NCBI GenBank assembly: GCA_963933055.1
Contig: CAWVSY010000058.1
Coordinates: 1-21,777 of the forward strand
From: Oleispira sp963933055
GTDB lineage: Bacteria; Pseudomonadota; Gammaproteobacteria; Pseudomonadales; Oceanobacteraceae
Reading direction: 5' to 3'
DNA length: 21,777 bases
Shown one piece after another: positions 14,946-21,777 of the stretch. Each line of letters opens with the position of its first letter. Position 1 is the stretch's first letter. Made by a program: the position numbers and the translations under genes. The notes beneath the pieces were generated by a model. The model was not told the origin of the DNA and did not search any database. It worked only from the letters and a program-made list of their open reading frames with translations.

Positions 14946-14972
14946 TTTCTTTCCTTAAAATTCTGTTGCTCA

Positions 14973-17807
14973 CTACCCTAAGGTTAGCGCATCGTTAATT
15001 AGTTTTTGTTGTTGTTCTATGTGTAACGCCATATAACCTGCTGCAGGCGATGCCGCAGCATCACGACCAGCGTAATTCAAATACAGACCTGGATTTTGCA
15101 TATGTAATACACGACGCATGTGATGCTGACTGCTGTACCATGCTCCCATATTCATAGGTTCTTCCTGACACCACACCATATCTTTAATATTGGTATAAGG
15201 TGCAAGAGCGTCAAGTAACTGCTCTTCTGGGAAAGGATAAAGCTGCTCAAGACGAATAATGGCAACATTATCTTGTTCGCGTTCACGGCGCTCTTGAAGT
15301 AAATCGTAATAGACTTTACCGGAGCACAAAACAACACGCTCAACCTTCGCTGGATCTAATTCATCCGCTTCAGAAATAACGGTCTGGAAGCTGCCTTCCG
15401 CAAGTTCTTCTAAAGTACTAATGGCCAATTTATGACGCAACAAGCTCTTAGGTGTGAATACAATCAATGGTTTACGTAAAGGACGAATCACCTGACGACG
15501 CAACATATGAAAGACTTGCGCTGGCGTGGTTGGTACACATATTTGCATGTTGTGCTCAGCACATAATTGCAAATAACGTTCAAGACGAGCAGATGAGTGC
15601 TCAGGGCCCTGACCTTCATAACCGTGAGGCAAAAGCACTGTCAAACCACACAAGCGGCTCCACTTATGCTCACCACTGGAAATAAACTGATCAAATACAA
15701 CCTGAGCGCCGTTAGCGAAGTCACCAAACTGAGCTTCCCAAACAACCAAAGCACTTGGGTTTGTTGTAGCATAACCATATTCAAAACCCAGTACCGCCTC
15801 TTCCGACAATAATGAATCATAAATATCACAACGAGGCTGATCTTCGGAAATATTCTGAAGGGAGCAATACGTTGTACTGTCTTTTTGATTATGCAATACC
15901 GCATGTCGGTGAGAGAACGTACCACGCCCAACATCTTGACCCGTAAAACGCACCTGATGGCCTTCCGCTAGCAAAGTACCGTACGCTAGTGTTTCGGCGA
16001 AACCCCAGTTAATCGTTAAAGCACCGGCCGCCATTTTGCGGCGATCATCAAGAATTTTGCTTACTTGACGCTGAATCGAAAAGCCTTCTGGCACTTCTTG
16101 CATTTTAATCGCAAGATCCTGAAGTTCTTTCAGATCATATTGAGTATCAGCATACGCTGTCCACTCATGTCCGACGTGAGGCGTCCAATCCACAAACAGT
16201 TCTTCATTTGGCTCTAATACCAAACTCTTTACTACGTGCAAACCGTTATCAAGAGCATCTCGATATTCGTCTTCCATCTGAGCAATCGTATCTTCAGCAA
16301 CAATGCTGGTCGAAACTAGATTCTCAGCATACAACTGGCGAGTTGTCTTTTGTTCACGAATTTTCTGATACATCAATGGCTGAGTGCCTGATGGCTCATC
16401 CGCTTCGTTATGACCGCGACGGCGATAACACACCAAGTCAATCACAACATCTTTTTTAAATTCGTTACGATAATCAACCGCTAACTGAGTCACAAACAAT
16501 ACGGCTTCTGGATCATCACCATTGACGTGCAAAATAGGCGCTTCAACAATTTTCGCAACATCGGTGCAATATTCTGTTGAACGAACATCTTCACGTTTAT
16601 TTGTGGTAAAACCTACTTGGTTATTGATCACAACATGAATCGTACCACCCGTCTTATAAGCACGAGTTTGCGATAGCTGGAAAGTTTCCATAACCACACC
16701 CTGACCTGCAAATGCAGAGTCACCGTGCAATAATACTGGAATAACCGCATCACCACCGGCATCATCTCGACGATCTTGACGAGCGCGTACAGACCCTTCA
16801 ACAACAGGAGAGACAATTTCTAAGTGAGAAGGGTTAAAGGCTAATGCCAAATGAACTTCGCCACCCGGCGTCATCACATTCGATGAAAAGCCTTGATGGT
16901 ATTTAACATCACCCGAGTGATTATAATGTGCCTTGCCTTCAAACTCATCAAACAAGTCTGAGGTCTTTTTACCAAAAGTATTGATCAACATGTTCAAACG
17001 ACCACGGTGCGCCATACCAATAACAATTTCTTTGGCGCCGTAAGTACCGCTGCGTTGAATCAATTCGTCCATTAGAGGAATTAAACTTTCACCCCCTTCA
17101 AGACCAAAACGTTTAACACCAGGATAACGAGAACCTAAATATTTCTCTAAACCTTCTGCCGCGGTTAAACGTTCTAATAAATGCTTTTTAACTTCTTCGC
17201 CAAACTTGGGATGCGAACGTACGCTTTCTAAGCGTTGTTGGAACCAACGTTGTTCCCCAGTATTAACAATATGCATGTATTCAGCACCGACTGTTGAACA
17301 GTAAGTTTGCTGCAATGCATTAAGAATTTCGTTAAGTGTCGCTTCGTCTTGACCTATAAATAATGAGCCAGTTTGGAATGTTGTATCCAAATCAGCTTGA
17401 GACAACTCATGGAAAGCCAAGTCTAAATCTGCTACCTGCTCACGCTCCATTAAACCTAATGGATCAAGCTGTGCATGCTGGTGACCACGCCCACGAAAGG
17501 CATTAATCAATTGCAATACTTTAACTTGCTTACGTTCGAATTCACTGCTTACGCTGGATTGCGAGGTAGGTTTTGCCCGATTCTGGTTTTTAGAAATTAA
17601 CAGAAATTGTTCGCGAATCGGTTTGTGTGGAATATCAGTCGTTACATTTTCTTCAACTCTTGGGAGTTGATTAAAATATTGACGCCATTCTTCCGGAACT
17701 TCGTTTGGATCACGAAGATAGGTTTCAAAGAGATCTTCTATGTAAGCTACATTCCCACCGGCGAGTTGGGACGTACTCCATAGTTGCTCCATTGTCAGCT
17801 CGTGCAT
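14973..17807 (-). CDS. sucA: 2-oxoglutarate dehydrogenase E1
   Basis: This 944-residue thiamine-diphosphate enzyme decarboxylates 2-oxoglutarate and succinylates the E2 lipoyl group. The N-terminal E2-binding segment (MHELTMEQLWSTSQLAGGN, about 1-50) precedes a linker and the catalytic part. That part has GMAHRGRLNML (264-274, His267), AFNPSHLEIV (323-332), the ThDP/Mg motif GDSAFAGQG (362-370) to INNQVGFTT (394-402), and CYRRRGHNEADEP. The C-terminal pyrimidine-binding half has VGRGTFSHRHAVLHNQ. The length fits the family (E. coli 933). GGTGG lies about 8 nt before the ATG. The upstream 265 nt hold two terminator-like hairpins and a structured leader, so expression relative to sdh may be tuned there. 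Confidence 0.98.
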   Translation of the reverse strand: MHELTMEQLWSTSQLAGGNVAYIEDLFETYLRDPNEVPEEWRQYFNQLPRVEENVTTDIPHKPIREQFLLISKNQNRAKPTSQSSVSSEFERKQVKVLQLINAFRGRGHQHAQLDPLGLMEREQVADLDLAFHELSQADLDTTFQTGSLFIGQDEATLNEILNALQQTYCSTVGAEYMHIVNTGEQRWFQQRLESVRSHPKFGEEVKKHLLERLTAAEGLEKYLGSRYPGVKRFGLEGGESLIPLMDELIQRSGTYGAKEIVIGMAHRGRLNMLINTFGKKTSDLFDEFEGKAHYNHSGDVKYHQGFSSNVMTPGGEVHLALAFNPSHLEIVSPVVEGSVRARQDRRDDAGGDAVIPVLLHGDSAFAGQGVVMETFQLSQTRAYKTGGTIHVVINNQVGFTTNKREDVRSTEYCTDVAKIVEAPILHVNGDDPEAVLFVTQLAVDYRNEFKKDVVIDLVCYRRRGHNEADEPSGTQPLMYQKIREQKTTRQLYAENLVSTSIVAEDTIAQMEDEYRDALDNGLHVVKSLVLEPNEELFVDWTPHVGHEWTAYADTQYDLKELQDLAIKMQEVPEGFSIQRQVSKILDDRRKMAAGALTINWGFAETLAYGTLLAEGHQVRFTGQDVGRGTFSHRHAVLHNQKDSTTYCSLQNISEDQPRCDIYDSLLSEEAVLGFEYGYATTNPSALVVWEAQFGDFANGAQVVFDQFISSGEHKWSRLCGLTVLLPHGYEGQGPEHSSARLERYLQLCAEHNMQICVPTTPAQVFHMLRRQVIRPLRKPLIVFTPKSLLRHKLAISTLEELAEGSFQTVISEADELDPAKVERVVLCSGKVYYDLLQERREREQDNVAIIRLEQLYPFPEEQLLDALAPYTNIKDMVWCQEEPMNMGAWYSSQHHMRRVLHMQNPGLYLNYAGRDAAASPAAGYMALHIEQQQKLINDALTLG

Positions 17808-17835
17808 TTAGGACCACCCTGTTTGAACATTTCAA

Positions 17836-17934
17836 AGGGAACACGTCTCAAGGCACCAATTACCGGCTCACCGGAGCAGGCCGATCGGATAAGATCGTAG
17901 GCCTTGATGACGAAACGGATGTTACCCGTCCCCT
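17836..17934 (-). ncRNA. Structured sucA leader RNA (candidate sucA-II-like)
   Basis: This segment of the sucA 5' region is richer in G+C than its surroundings and folds well on the minus strand. An outer helix AGGGGAC (17934-17928) pairs with GUUCCCU (17842-17836). A helix GUC-A-UCAAGGC (17911-17901) pairs with GCCUUGAGAC (17854-17845) with one bulged base. Two smaller hairpins lie inside (CGAUC/GAUCG, and GCUC/GAGC or CCGG/CCGG). A competing ACGG/CCGU hairpin (17929-17926 and 17918-17915) shares bases with the outer helix, so switching is possible. It ends 28 nt before the sucA start. A conserved sucA-II RNA motif is known upstream of sucA in Pseudomonadales; membership here is inference. 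Confidence 0.55.
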
Positions 17935-17954
17935 CTCTTATATACAGCTTAGTA

Positions 17955-17983
17955 AAAAATATCGCCTTGTAAGCAATATTTTT
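17955..17983 (-). terminator. Terminator-like hairpin between sdhB and sucA (second)
   Basis: On the minus strand AAAAATATTGC (17983-17973) and GCGATATTTTT (17965-17955) pair over 11 bp, with one G-U pair and a 7-nt loop, and a T run continues into 17954. The stem is weak (mostly A-T), so termination would be partial. It lies between the stronger hairpin near sdhB and the structured sucA leader. Confidence 0.45.
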
Positions 17984-17995
17984 GAAAGTTTTAAA

Positions 17996-18027
17996 CAAAG
18001 GGGAATTGTATGTCCAATTCCCCTTTG
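17996..18027 (-). terminator. Strong hairpin after sdhB, partial terminator or mRNA processing stem
   Basis: A perfect 13-bp stem (CAAAGGGGAATTG with CAATTCCCCTTTG) closes a 6-nt loop (18009-18014), 45 nt after the sdhB stop. On the minus strand it is followed by TTTAAAAC, a short, interrupted T tract. This suggests attenuation between sdh and suc genes or a stem protecting the sdh mRNA 3' end. Confidence 0.6.
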
Positions 18028-18072
18028 ATACAGACGATCAACTCGAGCTTTAAAAAACAACAAATGTGTTTT

Positions 18073-18783
18073 TTAGATCTCGCGTTGTAACAACATTCCA
18101 CGAATGTGTCCGATTGCTCGCGTAGGGTTTAAACCTTTCGGGCATACATTGACACAGTTCATGATGCCACGGCAACGGAAAACGCTAAATGGATCATCCA
18201 AATTAGCCAATCGTTCATCTGTAGAAGTATCACGAGTATCCGCTAGGAAACGGTAAGCTTGCAATAAGCCTGCAGGTCCAACGAATTTCTCAGGATTCCA
18301 CCAGAATGAAGGACATGCCGTTGAACAGCACGCGCACAAGATACACTCATACAAGCCATCTAGTTTTGCACGCTCTTCAGGTGACTGCAAACGCTCAATA
18401 GCAGGCGGAGGCGTATCATTATCAAGGTAAGGCTTAATGCTTTCATACTGTTTGTAGAAAAGCGCCATATCGATAACAAGGTCACGGATAACGGGCATAC
18501 CAGGTAAAGGACGCAAGACTAACTTGTCGTTTTTACCCTTAGTTGCTTCAGAGATTGGAGTAATACACGCCAAACCGTTTTTACCGTTAATGTTCATACC
18601 ATCTGAACCACACACACCTTCACGGCATGAGCGACGGTAAGAAACAGAAGAATCCTGTTCCTTAACTAGGTTTAATACGTCCAAAACCATCAAATCTCTA
18701 CCCGCAGGGACAGCGATATCATAGTCTTGCATGTAAGGCGCTTCATCTTTTTCAGGATTGTAGCGATAAATACTAACTAACAT
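18073..18783 (-). CDS. sdhB: Succinate dehydrogenase iron-sulfur subunit
   Basis: This 236-residue subunit relays electrons from the flavoprotein to quinone. The N-terminal plant-type ferredoxin domain holds the [2Fe-2S] cysteines Cys53, Cys58 and Cys73 in SCREGVCGSDG and NGLAC. The C-terminal domain holds CILCACCSTACPSFWW: [4Fe-4S] ligands Cys147, Cys150, Cys153 and Cys214, and [3Fe-4S] ligands Cys157, Cys204 and Cys210 (FRCRGIMNCVNVCPKG). Positions are a constant two less than in E. coli SdhB. AGGGA lies about 10 nt upstream of the ATG. It sits 14 nt after sdhA and is the last sdh gene, followed by a 13-bp hairpin. Confidence 0.98.
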   Translation of the reverse strand: MLVSIYRYNPEKDEAPYMQDYDIAVPAGRDLMVLDVLNLVKEQDSSVSYRRSCREGVCGSDGMNINGKNGLACITPISEATKGKNDKLVLRPLPGMPVIRDLVIDMALFYKQYESIKPYLDNDTPPPAIERLQSPEERAKLDGLYECILCACCSTACPSFWWNPEKFVGPAGLLQAYRFLADTRDTSTDERLANLDDPFSVFRCRGIMNCVNVCPKGLNPTRAIGHIRGMLLQREI

Positions 18784-18797
18784 GATTTATTTCCCTA

Positions 18798-20570
18798 TTA
18801 ATAAACACGGATTTTCGGTTCGAACGCAGGCACAGTCTTAGGTGCAAAGTTCACATCACGCTTACCAATGGTTTTAGTTTCTGGGAAATACAATGAGTGG
18901 CATAACCAATTCACATCGTCACGTTCGGTATAATCATTACGGGCATGAGCACCGCGAGATTCTTTACGCTCAATAGCGGCAATAGCTGTCGCATAAGCTG
19001 TCTCGAACAAGTTATCCAGTTCCAGTGCTTCAATACGAGCCGTATTAAATGCGCCACTCTTATCATCAAGAACGGTATTGCGTACACGCTTTTCGATCTC
19101 GTTCAATAAGCCCAAACCTTTAACCATGCTATCGCCATCACGGAATACACCGAAATACAATTGCATTGTTTTTTGCAGGTCTGCACGAACTACCGCTACA
19201 TCTTCACCAGAAGTAGAGTTGTTCAAACGATTCAGACGAGCCATCGCGCGTTCAATATCTTCTTCGCTTGCATCAATTGACTCAAAGCCTTCTTTAAAGC
19301 TCTGCTCAACTTGAATACCAACAGCACGACCGAATACAACCAAATCAAGCAGTGAATTACCACCTAAACGGTTAGCACCGTGAACCGATACACAAGCGAT
19401 TTCACCGGCGGCGTATAAACCTTCGATAATAACGTCTTTACCGTCTACCTGAGTCAAAGCTTGACCACCGATATTAGTCGGTACGCCACCCATCATGTAG
19501 TGACACGTAGGTACTACAGGAATCGGCTCTTTCACTGGATCAACGTGCGCGAAGGTACGAGAAAGCTCTAGAATACCAGGAAGCTTAGCATTCAGCGTTT
19601 CTTCACCTAAGTGATCTAACTTAAGGAATACATGATCGCCGTCTTCGCCACAACCACGGCCTTCTAGGATTTCTAGAACCATAGAACGAGCAACAACGTC
19701 ACGACCCGCAAGATCTTTCGCGTTTGGCGCATAACGCTCCATGAAACGCTCGCCATCTTTATTGATCAAGTAACCGCCTTCACCGCGGCAACCTTCTGTA
19801 ACCAATGTACCCGCGCCAGCAATACCCGTTGGGTGGAACTGCCACATTTCGATATCTTGCATTGGAACGCCAGCACGAATTGCCATACCAACACCGTCAC
19901 CGGTATTGATTAATGCATTCGTAGTCGACTGATAGATACGACCTGCGCCGCCCGTTGCTAATACAGTTGCTTTCGCCTTGATGTAAACAGTTTCACCCGT
20001 TTCGATATCAATCGCGATAACACCCGCAACCTGGCCTTTAGAGTTCTTAACCAAATCAACCGCATACCATTCGTTTAAGAAGGTAGTACCGCCTTTAAGG
20101 TTGCCTTGATACAAGGCATGCAACAATGCGTGACCAGTACGGTCAGCGGCTGCACACGTACGAGCCGCCTGAGTCGGATTATCCGGACCCTTAGACTGAC
20201 CACCGAAAGGACGCTGATAAATACGACCTTCTTCAGTACGTGAGAAAGGAAGACCCATGTGTTCCAATTCAAAAACAGCTTGTGGGCCAACAGAACACAT
20301 GTATTCGATAGCGTCTTGGTCACCGATATAATCAGAACCCTTAACAGTATCGTACATGTGCCAGCGCCAATCATCATTCGGATCAGCAGAAGCAATCGCA
20401 CACGTAATACCACCTTGAGCAGATACGGTATGCGAACGCGTTGGAAAAACTTTAGTAACACAAGCGGTTTTAATACCGGCTTCTGTTAACTGAAGTGCAG
20501 CACGCATGCCTGCACCACCGCCACCGATTACGATAGCGTCATAGGATAAAGTACGAATCTTAGTAGACAT
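18798..20570 (-). CDS. sdhA: Succinate dehydrogenase flavoprotein subunit
   Basis: This 590-residue subunit oxidises succinate to fumarate at the inner face of the membrane. The FAD-binding motif is AIVIGGGGAGMRAA (12-25), and FAD is expected to be covalently attached to His47 in TRSHTVSAQGG. Substrate-site residues are His246 (HPTGI), Arg290 (AGRDVVARS, the likely proton relay), His357 (CHYMMGG) and Arg401 (GANRLGGNSLLDL), matching E. coli SdhA with a shift of two to four. The C-terminal helical domain has SRGAHARNDYTERDD. It lies 3 nt after sdhD and 14 nt before sdhB. Confidence 0.98.
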   Translation of the reverse strand: MSTKIRTLSYDAIVIGGGGAGMRAALQLTEAGIKTACVTKVFPTRSHTVSAQGGITCAIASADPNDDWRWHMYDTVKGSDYIGDQDAIEYMCSVGPQAVFELEHMGLPFSRTEEGRIYQRPFGGQSKGPDNPTQAARTCAAADRTGHALLHALYQGNLKGGTTFLNEWYAVDLVKNSKGQVAGVIAIDIETGETVYIKAKATVLATGGAGRIYQSTTNALINTGDGVGMAIRAGVPMQDIEMWQFHPTGIAGAGTLVTEGCRGEGGYLINKDGERFMERYAPNAKDLAGRDVVARSMVLEILEGRGCGEDGDHVFLKLDHLGEETLNAKLPGILELSRTFAHVDPVKEPIPVVPTCHYMMGGVPTNIGGQALTQVDGKDVIIEGLYAAGEIACVSVHGANRLGGNSLLDLVVFGRAVGIQVEQSFKEGFESIDASEEDIERAMARLNRLNNSTSGEDVAVVRADLQKTMQLYFGVFRDGDSMVKGLGLLNEIEKRVRNTVLDDKSGAFNTARIEALELDNLFETAYATAIAAIERKESRGAHARNDYTERDDVNWLCHSLYFPETKTIGKRDVNFAPKTVPAFEPKIRVY

Positions 20571-20573
20571 AAC

Positions 20574-20921
20574 TTACGCTCCCCATAAAATGTCAATGCC
20601 CCACACTAGGTATACGAAAACAAACGCCGCAACCAATAGTAGGAAAAGGAAACGAATACCTGTTGGCTTAATGTAGTCCGTCGCGATGGTCCACATACCA
20701 ACCCAGCCGTGAGCACAAATCGAAATCAAGGCTAGCAAGCTAGCAACTTTCATCGCTGTGCAGGCAAACAATTGCTGCCAGTCACTGTACTGAAGATCTG
20801 GATGAGCGATTACAAAGCCCAGCAAGAACAAGGTATAAACTGCTAAGATAACCGCAGTTAAACGTTGGATGACCCAGTCGTACAAACCACTGCGTCCTAA
20901 ATTAGTAATACTTGCTACCAT
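20574..20921 (-). CDS. sdhD: Succinate dehydrogenase membrane anchor SdhD
   Basis: This 115-residue inner-membrane subunit has three transmembrane helices (about 16-38, 53-75 and 88-110) and helps bind heme b and ubiquinone with SdhC. With the ATG at 20921 the heme ligand in CAHGWVGMW is His71 and the quinone-site residue in TDY is Tyr83, the same numbers as in E. coli. This and GGAG 7 nt upstream favour this start over a TTG two codons earlier. It overlaps the end of sdhC by 7 nt. Confidence 0.96.
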   Translation of the reverse strand: MVASITNLGRSGLYDWVIQRLTAVILAVYTLFLLGFVIAHPDLQYSDWQQLFACTAMKVASLLALISICAHGWVGMWTIATDYIKPTGIRFLFLLLVAAFVFVYLVWGIDILWGA

Positions 20922-21289
20922 ACCCAAACTCCAGCCAAAGCGATCACGATTGCACCACCTACCAAGGTAATAATGGCACCAACTTTTCCGCCTTCTTTGC
21001 TTTCACCAATGCCTGCGTCCATTAACAAGTGCTTAATACCCGCGATTAGGTGATAACCTACCGCAGATAAAATTAACCAAATAATTAACTTAGCAAGACC
21101 ATTATCGAACGTCGATTTTAGCTCTGCAAAACTTTCGGCTGATTCAAGTGATGCGTTTAACGCAGTCAACATGAAGGCAACAGCAAAAAATAATGCAAAA
21201 CCAGAAATACGATGAAGGATAGAAGCCTTAGCAGGAAGTGGGAGCTCTATAGTAGTCAGATCCAGATTTTTAGGTCTATTGCTATTCAC
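20915..21289 (-). CDS. sdhC: Succinate dehydrogenase cytochrome b556 subunit SdhC
   Basis: This 124-residue membrane subunit has three transmembrane helices (about 26-46, 66-87 and 104-124). The signature RPKNLDLTTIELPLPAKASILHRISG lies at 5-30, with Ser23 and Arg27 corresponding to the E. coli quinone-site residues. The heme b axial ligand is His87 in AGIKHLLMD. Translation starts at GTG (21289) with GAG about 8 nt upstream; the predicted N-terminus aligns with that of Pseudomonas SdhC. It is the first gene of the operon, about 100 nt downstream of the predicted promoter. Confidence 0.96.
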   Translation of the reverse strand: MNSNRPKNLDLTTIELPLPAKASILHRISGFALFFAVAFMLTALNASLESAESFAELKSTFDNGLAKLIIWLILSAVGYHLIAGIKHLLMDAGIGESKEGGKVGAIITLVGGAIVIALAGVWVW

Positions 21290-21397
21290 GGCTACACTCT
21301 ATTTTATTGTTACTGTTTAAAAACTAAACAAGTAACGTTGGCTTAAAATAATCAACAACAAGACTGCATAGATTCATACAGATAAATGTTGCGACAA

Positions 21398-21426
21398 ATT
21401 ATAATCATCCGCACACTGTTTTACAA
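21398..21426 (-). promoter_or_regulatory. sdhCDAB-suc operon promoter
   Basis: On the minus strand TTGTAA (21426-21421), a 17-bp spacer and a perfect TATAAT (21403-21398) form a good sigma70 promoter. Transcription would start near 21391, giving a leader of about 100 nt before the sdhC GTG. Confidence 0.7.
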
Positions 21427-21607
21427 ACTTAAGGCGCAACTAAAATAAAACTTAATTTTAAAGCACGCTAAATACGACAATTAGTCTAGTATACTTTCTG
21501 TACAAGATGAAAAATAAGTGAGAACTGGCAAGGGTTTCAGGCGCACGCCCCACTCAACTGCAACCTTAGTTGACAATAAAAATGAGATTCGCATCGTGCT
21601 AGAGTAA

Positions 21608-21635
21608 TTGACAAACACAGACAAGGCTCTATAGT
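21608..21635 (+). promoter_or_regulatory. gltA promoter
   Basis: A perfect TTGACA (21608-21613), a 16-bp spacer and TATAGT (21630-21635) point toward gltA, with a start near 21642 and an 80-nt leader. A perfect TATAAT at 21685-21690 without a good -35 could be a second, activator-dependent start. Confidence 0.65.
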
Positions 21636-21722
21636 TTCGCCCTTTGTTTAAGCAGTAAATTAAGCGTTTAAAGCTTTTTTAACTTATAATAACGCAAATG
21701 TATTCAGTAGCAGGAGGCCTTT

Positions 21723-21777
21723 ATGGCTGATATTAAAGCGACCTTAACCGTCGATGGCATTGAAGAAAGTTTAGAGT
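21723..21777 (+). CDS. gltA: Citrate synthase, N-terminus only (cut by window edge)
   Basis: Only 18 codons are present, beginning MADIKATLTVDGIEESLE. This matches the start of type II citrate synthases (E. coli MADTKAKLTLNGD). A perfect AGGAGG lies 5 nt before the ATG (21712-21717). Divergence from sdhCDAB is the usual gltA arrangement in gammaproteobacteria and supports the call. The enzyme condenses oxaloacetate and acetyl-CoA. The active-site residues lie beyond the window. Confidence 0.85.
   Translation, partial: MADIKATLTVDGIEESLE

Larger units (their letters stand above)
21290..21722. other. sdhC-gltA divergent regulatory region
   Basis: This 433-bp gene-free region separates the divergent TCA-cycle transcripts. 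It holds the predicted sdh promoter (21398-21426), a strong gltA promoter (21608-21635), a second -10-like TATAAT (21685-21690) and an inverted repeat TCAACT-N8-AGTTGA (21554-21573). I found no FNR/Anr site, small gene or terminator. Confidence 0.6.

Noticed and set aside
17795..17998. 67-codon minus-strand frame in the sdhB-sucA gap
   Set aside because: It covers the hairpin and the structured leader and overlaps the sucA start by 13 nt; RNA folding explains the composition better than a protein.
9813..21289. Evidence for horizontal transfer or a mobile element in the TCA operon
   Set aside because: Gene order, lengths and catalytic residues are standard, and no flanking repeats, transposase or attachment sites are visible.

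Overview
The window is chromosomal DNA of a moderately AT-rich gammaproteobacterium. Two blocks support this. One is a psrA / lexA-sulA neighbourhood arranged as in Pseudomonas. The other is a complete sdhCDAB-sucAB-lpd-sucCD operon divergent from gltA. The protein sequences and AT-rich composition suggest a marine Oceanospirillales-type organism (Oleispira, Thalassolituus or Bermanella-like); the genus is inference. I see no phage, insertion sequence, CRISPR array, tRNA or rRNA.

Layout. Positions 1-346 are mostly intergenic, with one possible 49-residue minus-strand ORF. A DM13-domain membrane protein (347-835, +) converges on a tightly packed minus-strand operon, psrA - YkuD-family L,D-carboxypeptidase/transpeptidase - nagZ - methylthioinosine phosphorylase (3788 down to 825). 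This joins a fatty-acid-responsive regulator to cell-wall recycling and purine salvage. A PsrA-type palindrome and two LexA boxes lie between psrA and the divergent lexA-sulA SOS operon (3993-5094, +). Next come a minus-strand set of yfaZ-like outer-membrane protein, a DUF6586-type protein and an 84-residue conserved protein (6472 down to 5117), then htpG with a clear heat-shock promoter (8627 down to 6599), then two tandem hotdog thioesterases (9607 down to 8640).

The right half (21289 down to 9813) encodes succinate dehydrogenase, the 2-oxoglutarate dehydrogenase complex (E1, E2, E3) and succinyl-CoA synthetase, so it covers 2-oxoglutarate to fumarate. It begins at a recognisable sigma70 promoter and ends at a strong intrinsic terminator. 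The gene for citrate synthase (gltA) starts at the right edge on the other strand.

The coding content is conventional. The least explained parts are non-coding: a structured RNA leader just upstream of sucA, preceded by two terminator-like hairpins after sdhB; an unusually long (401 nt) lpd-sucC gap; a tandem repeat in the htpG leader; and the regulatory DNA between psrA and lexA. I found no convincing wholly new system.
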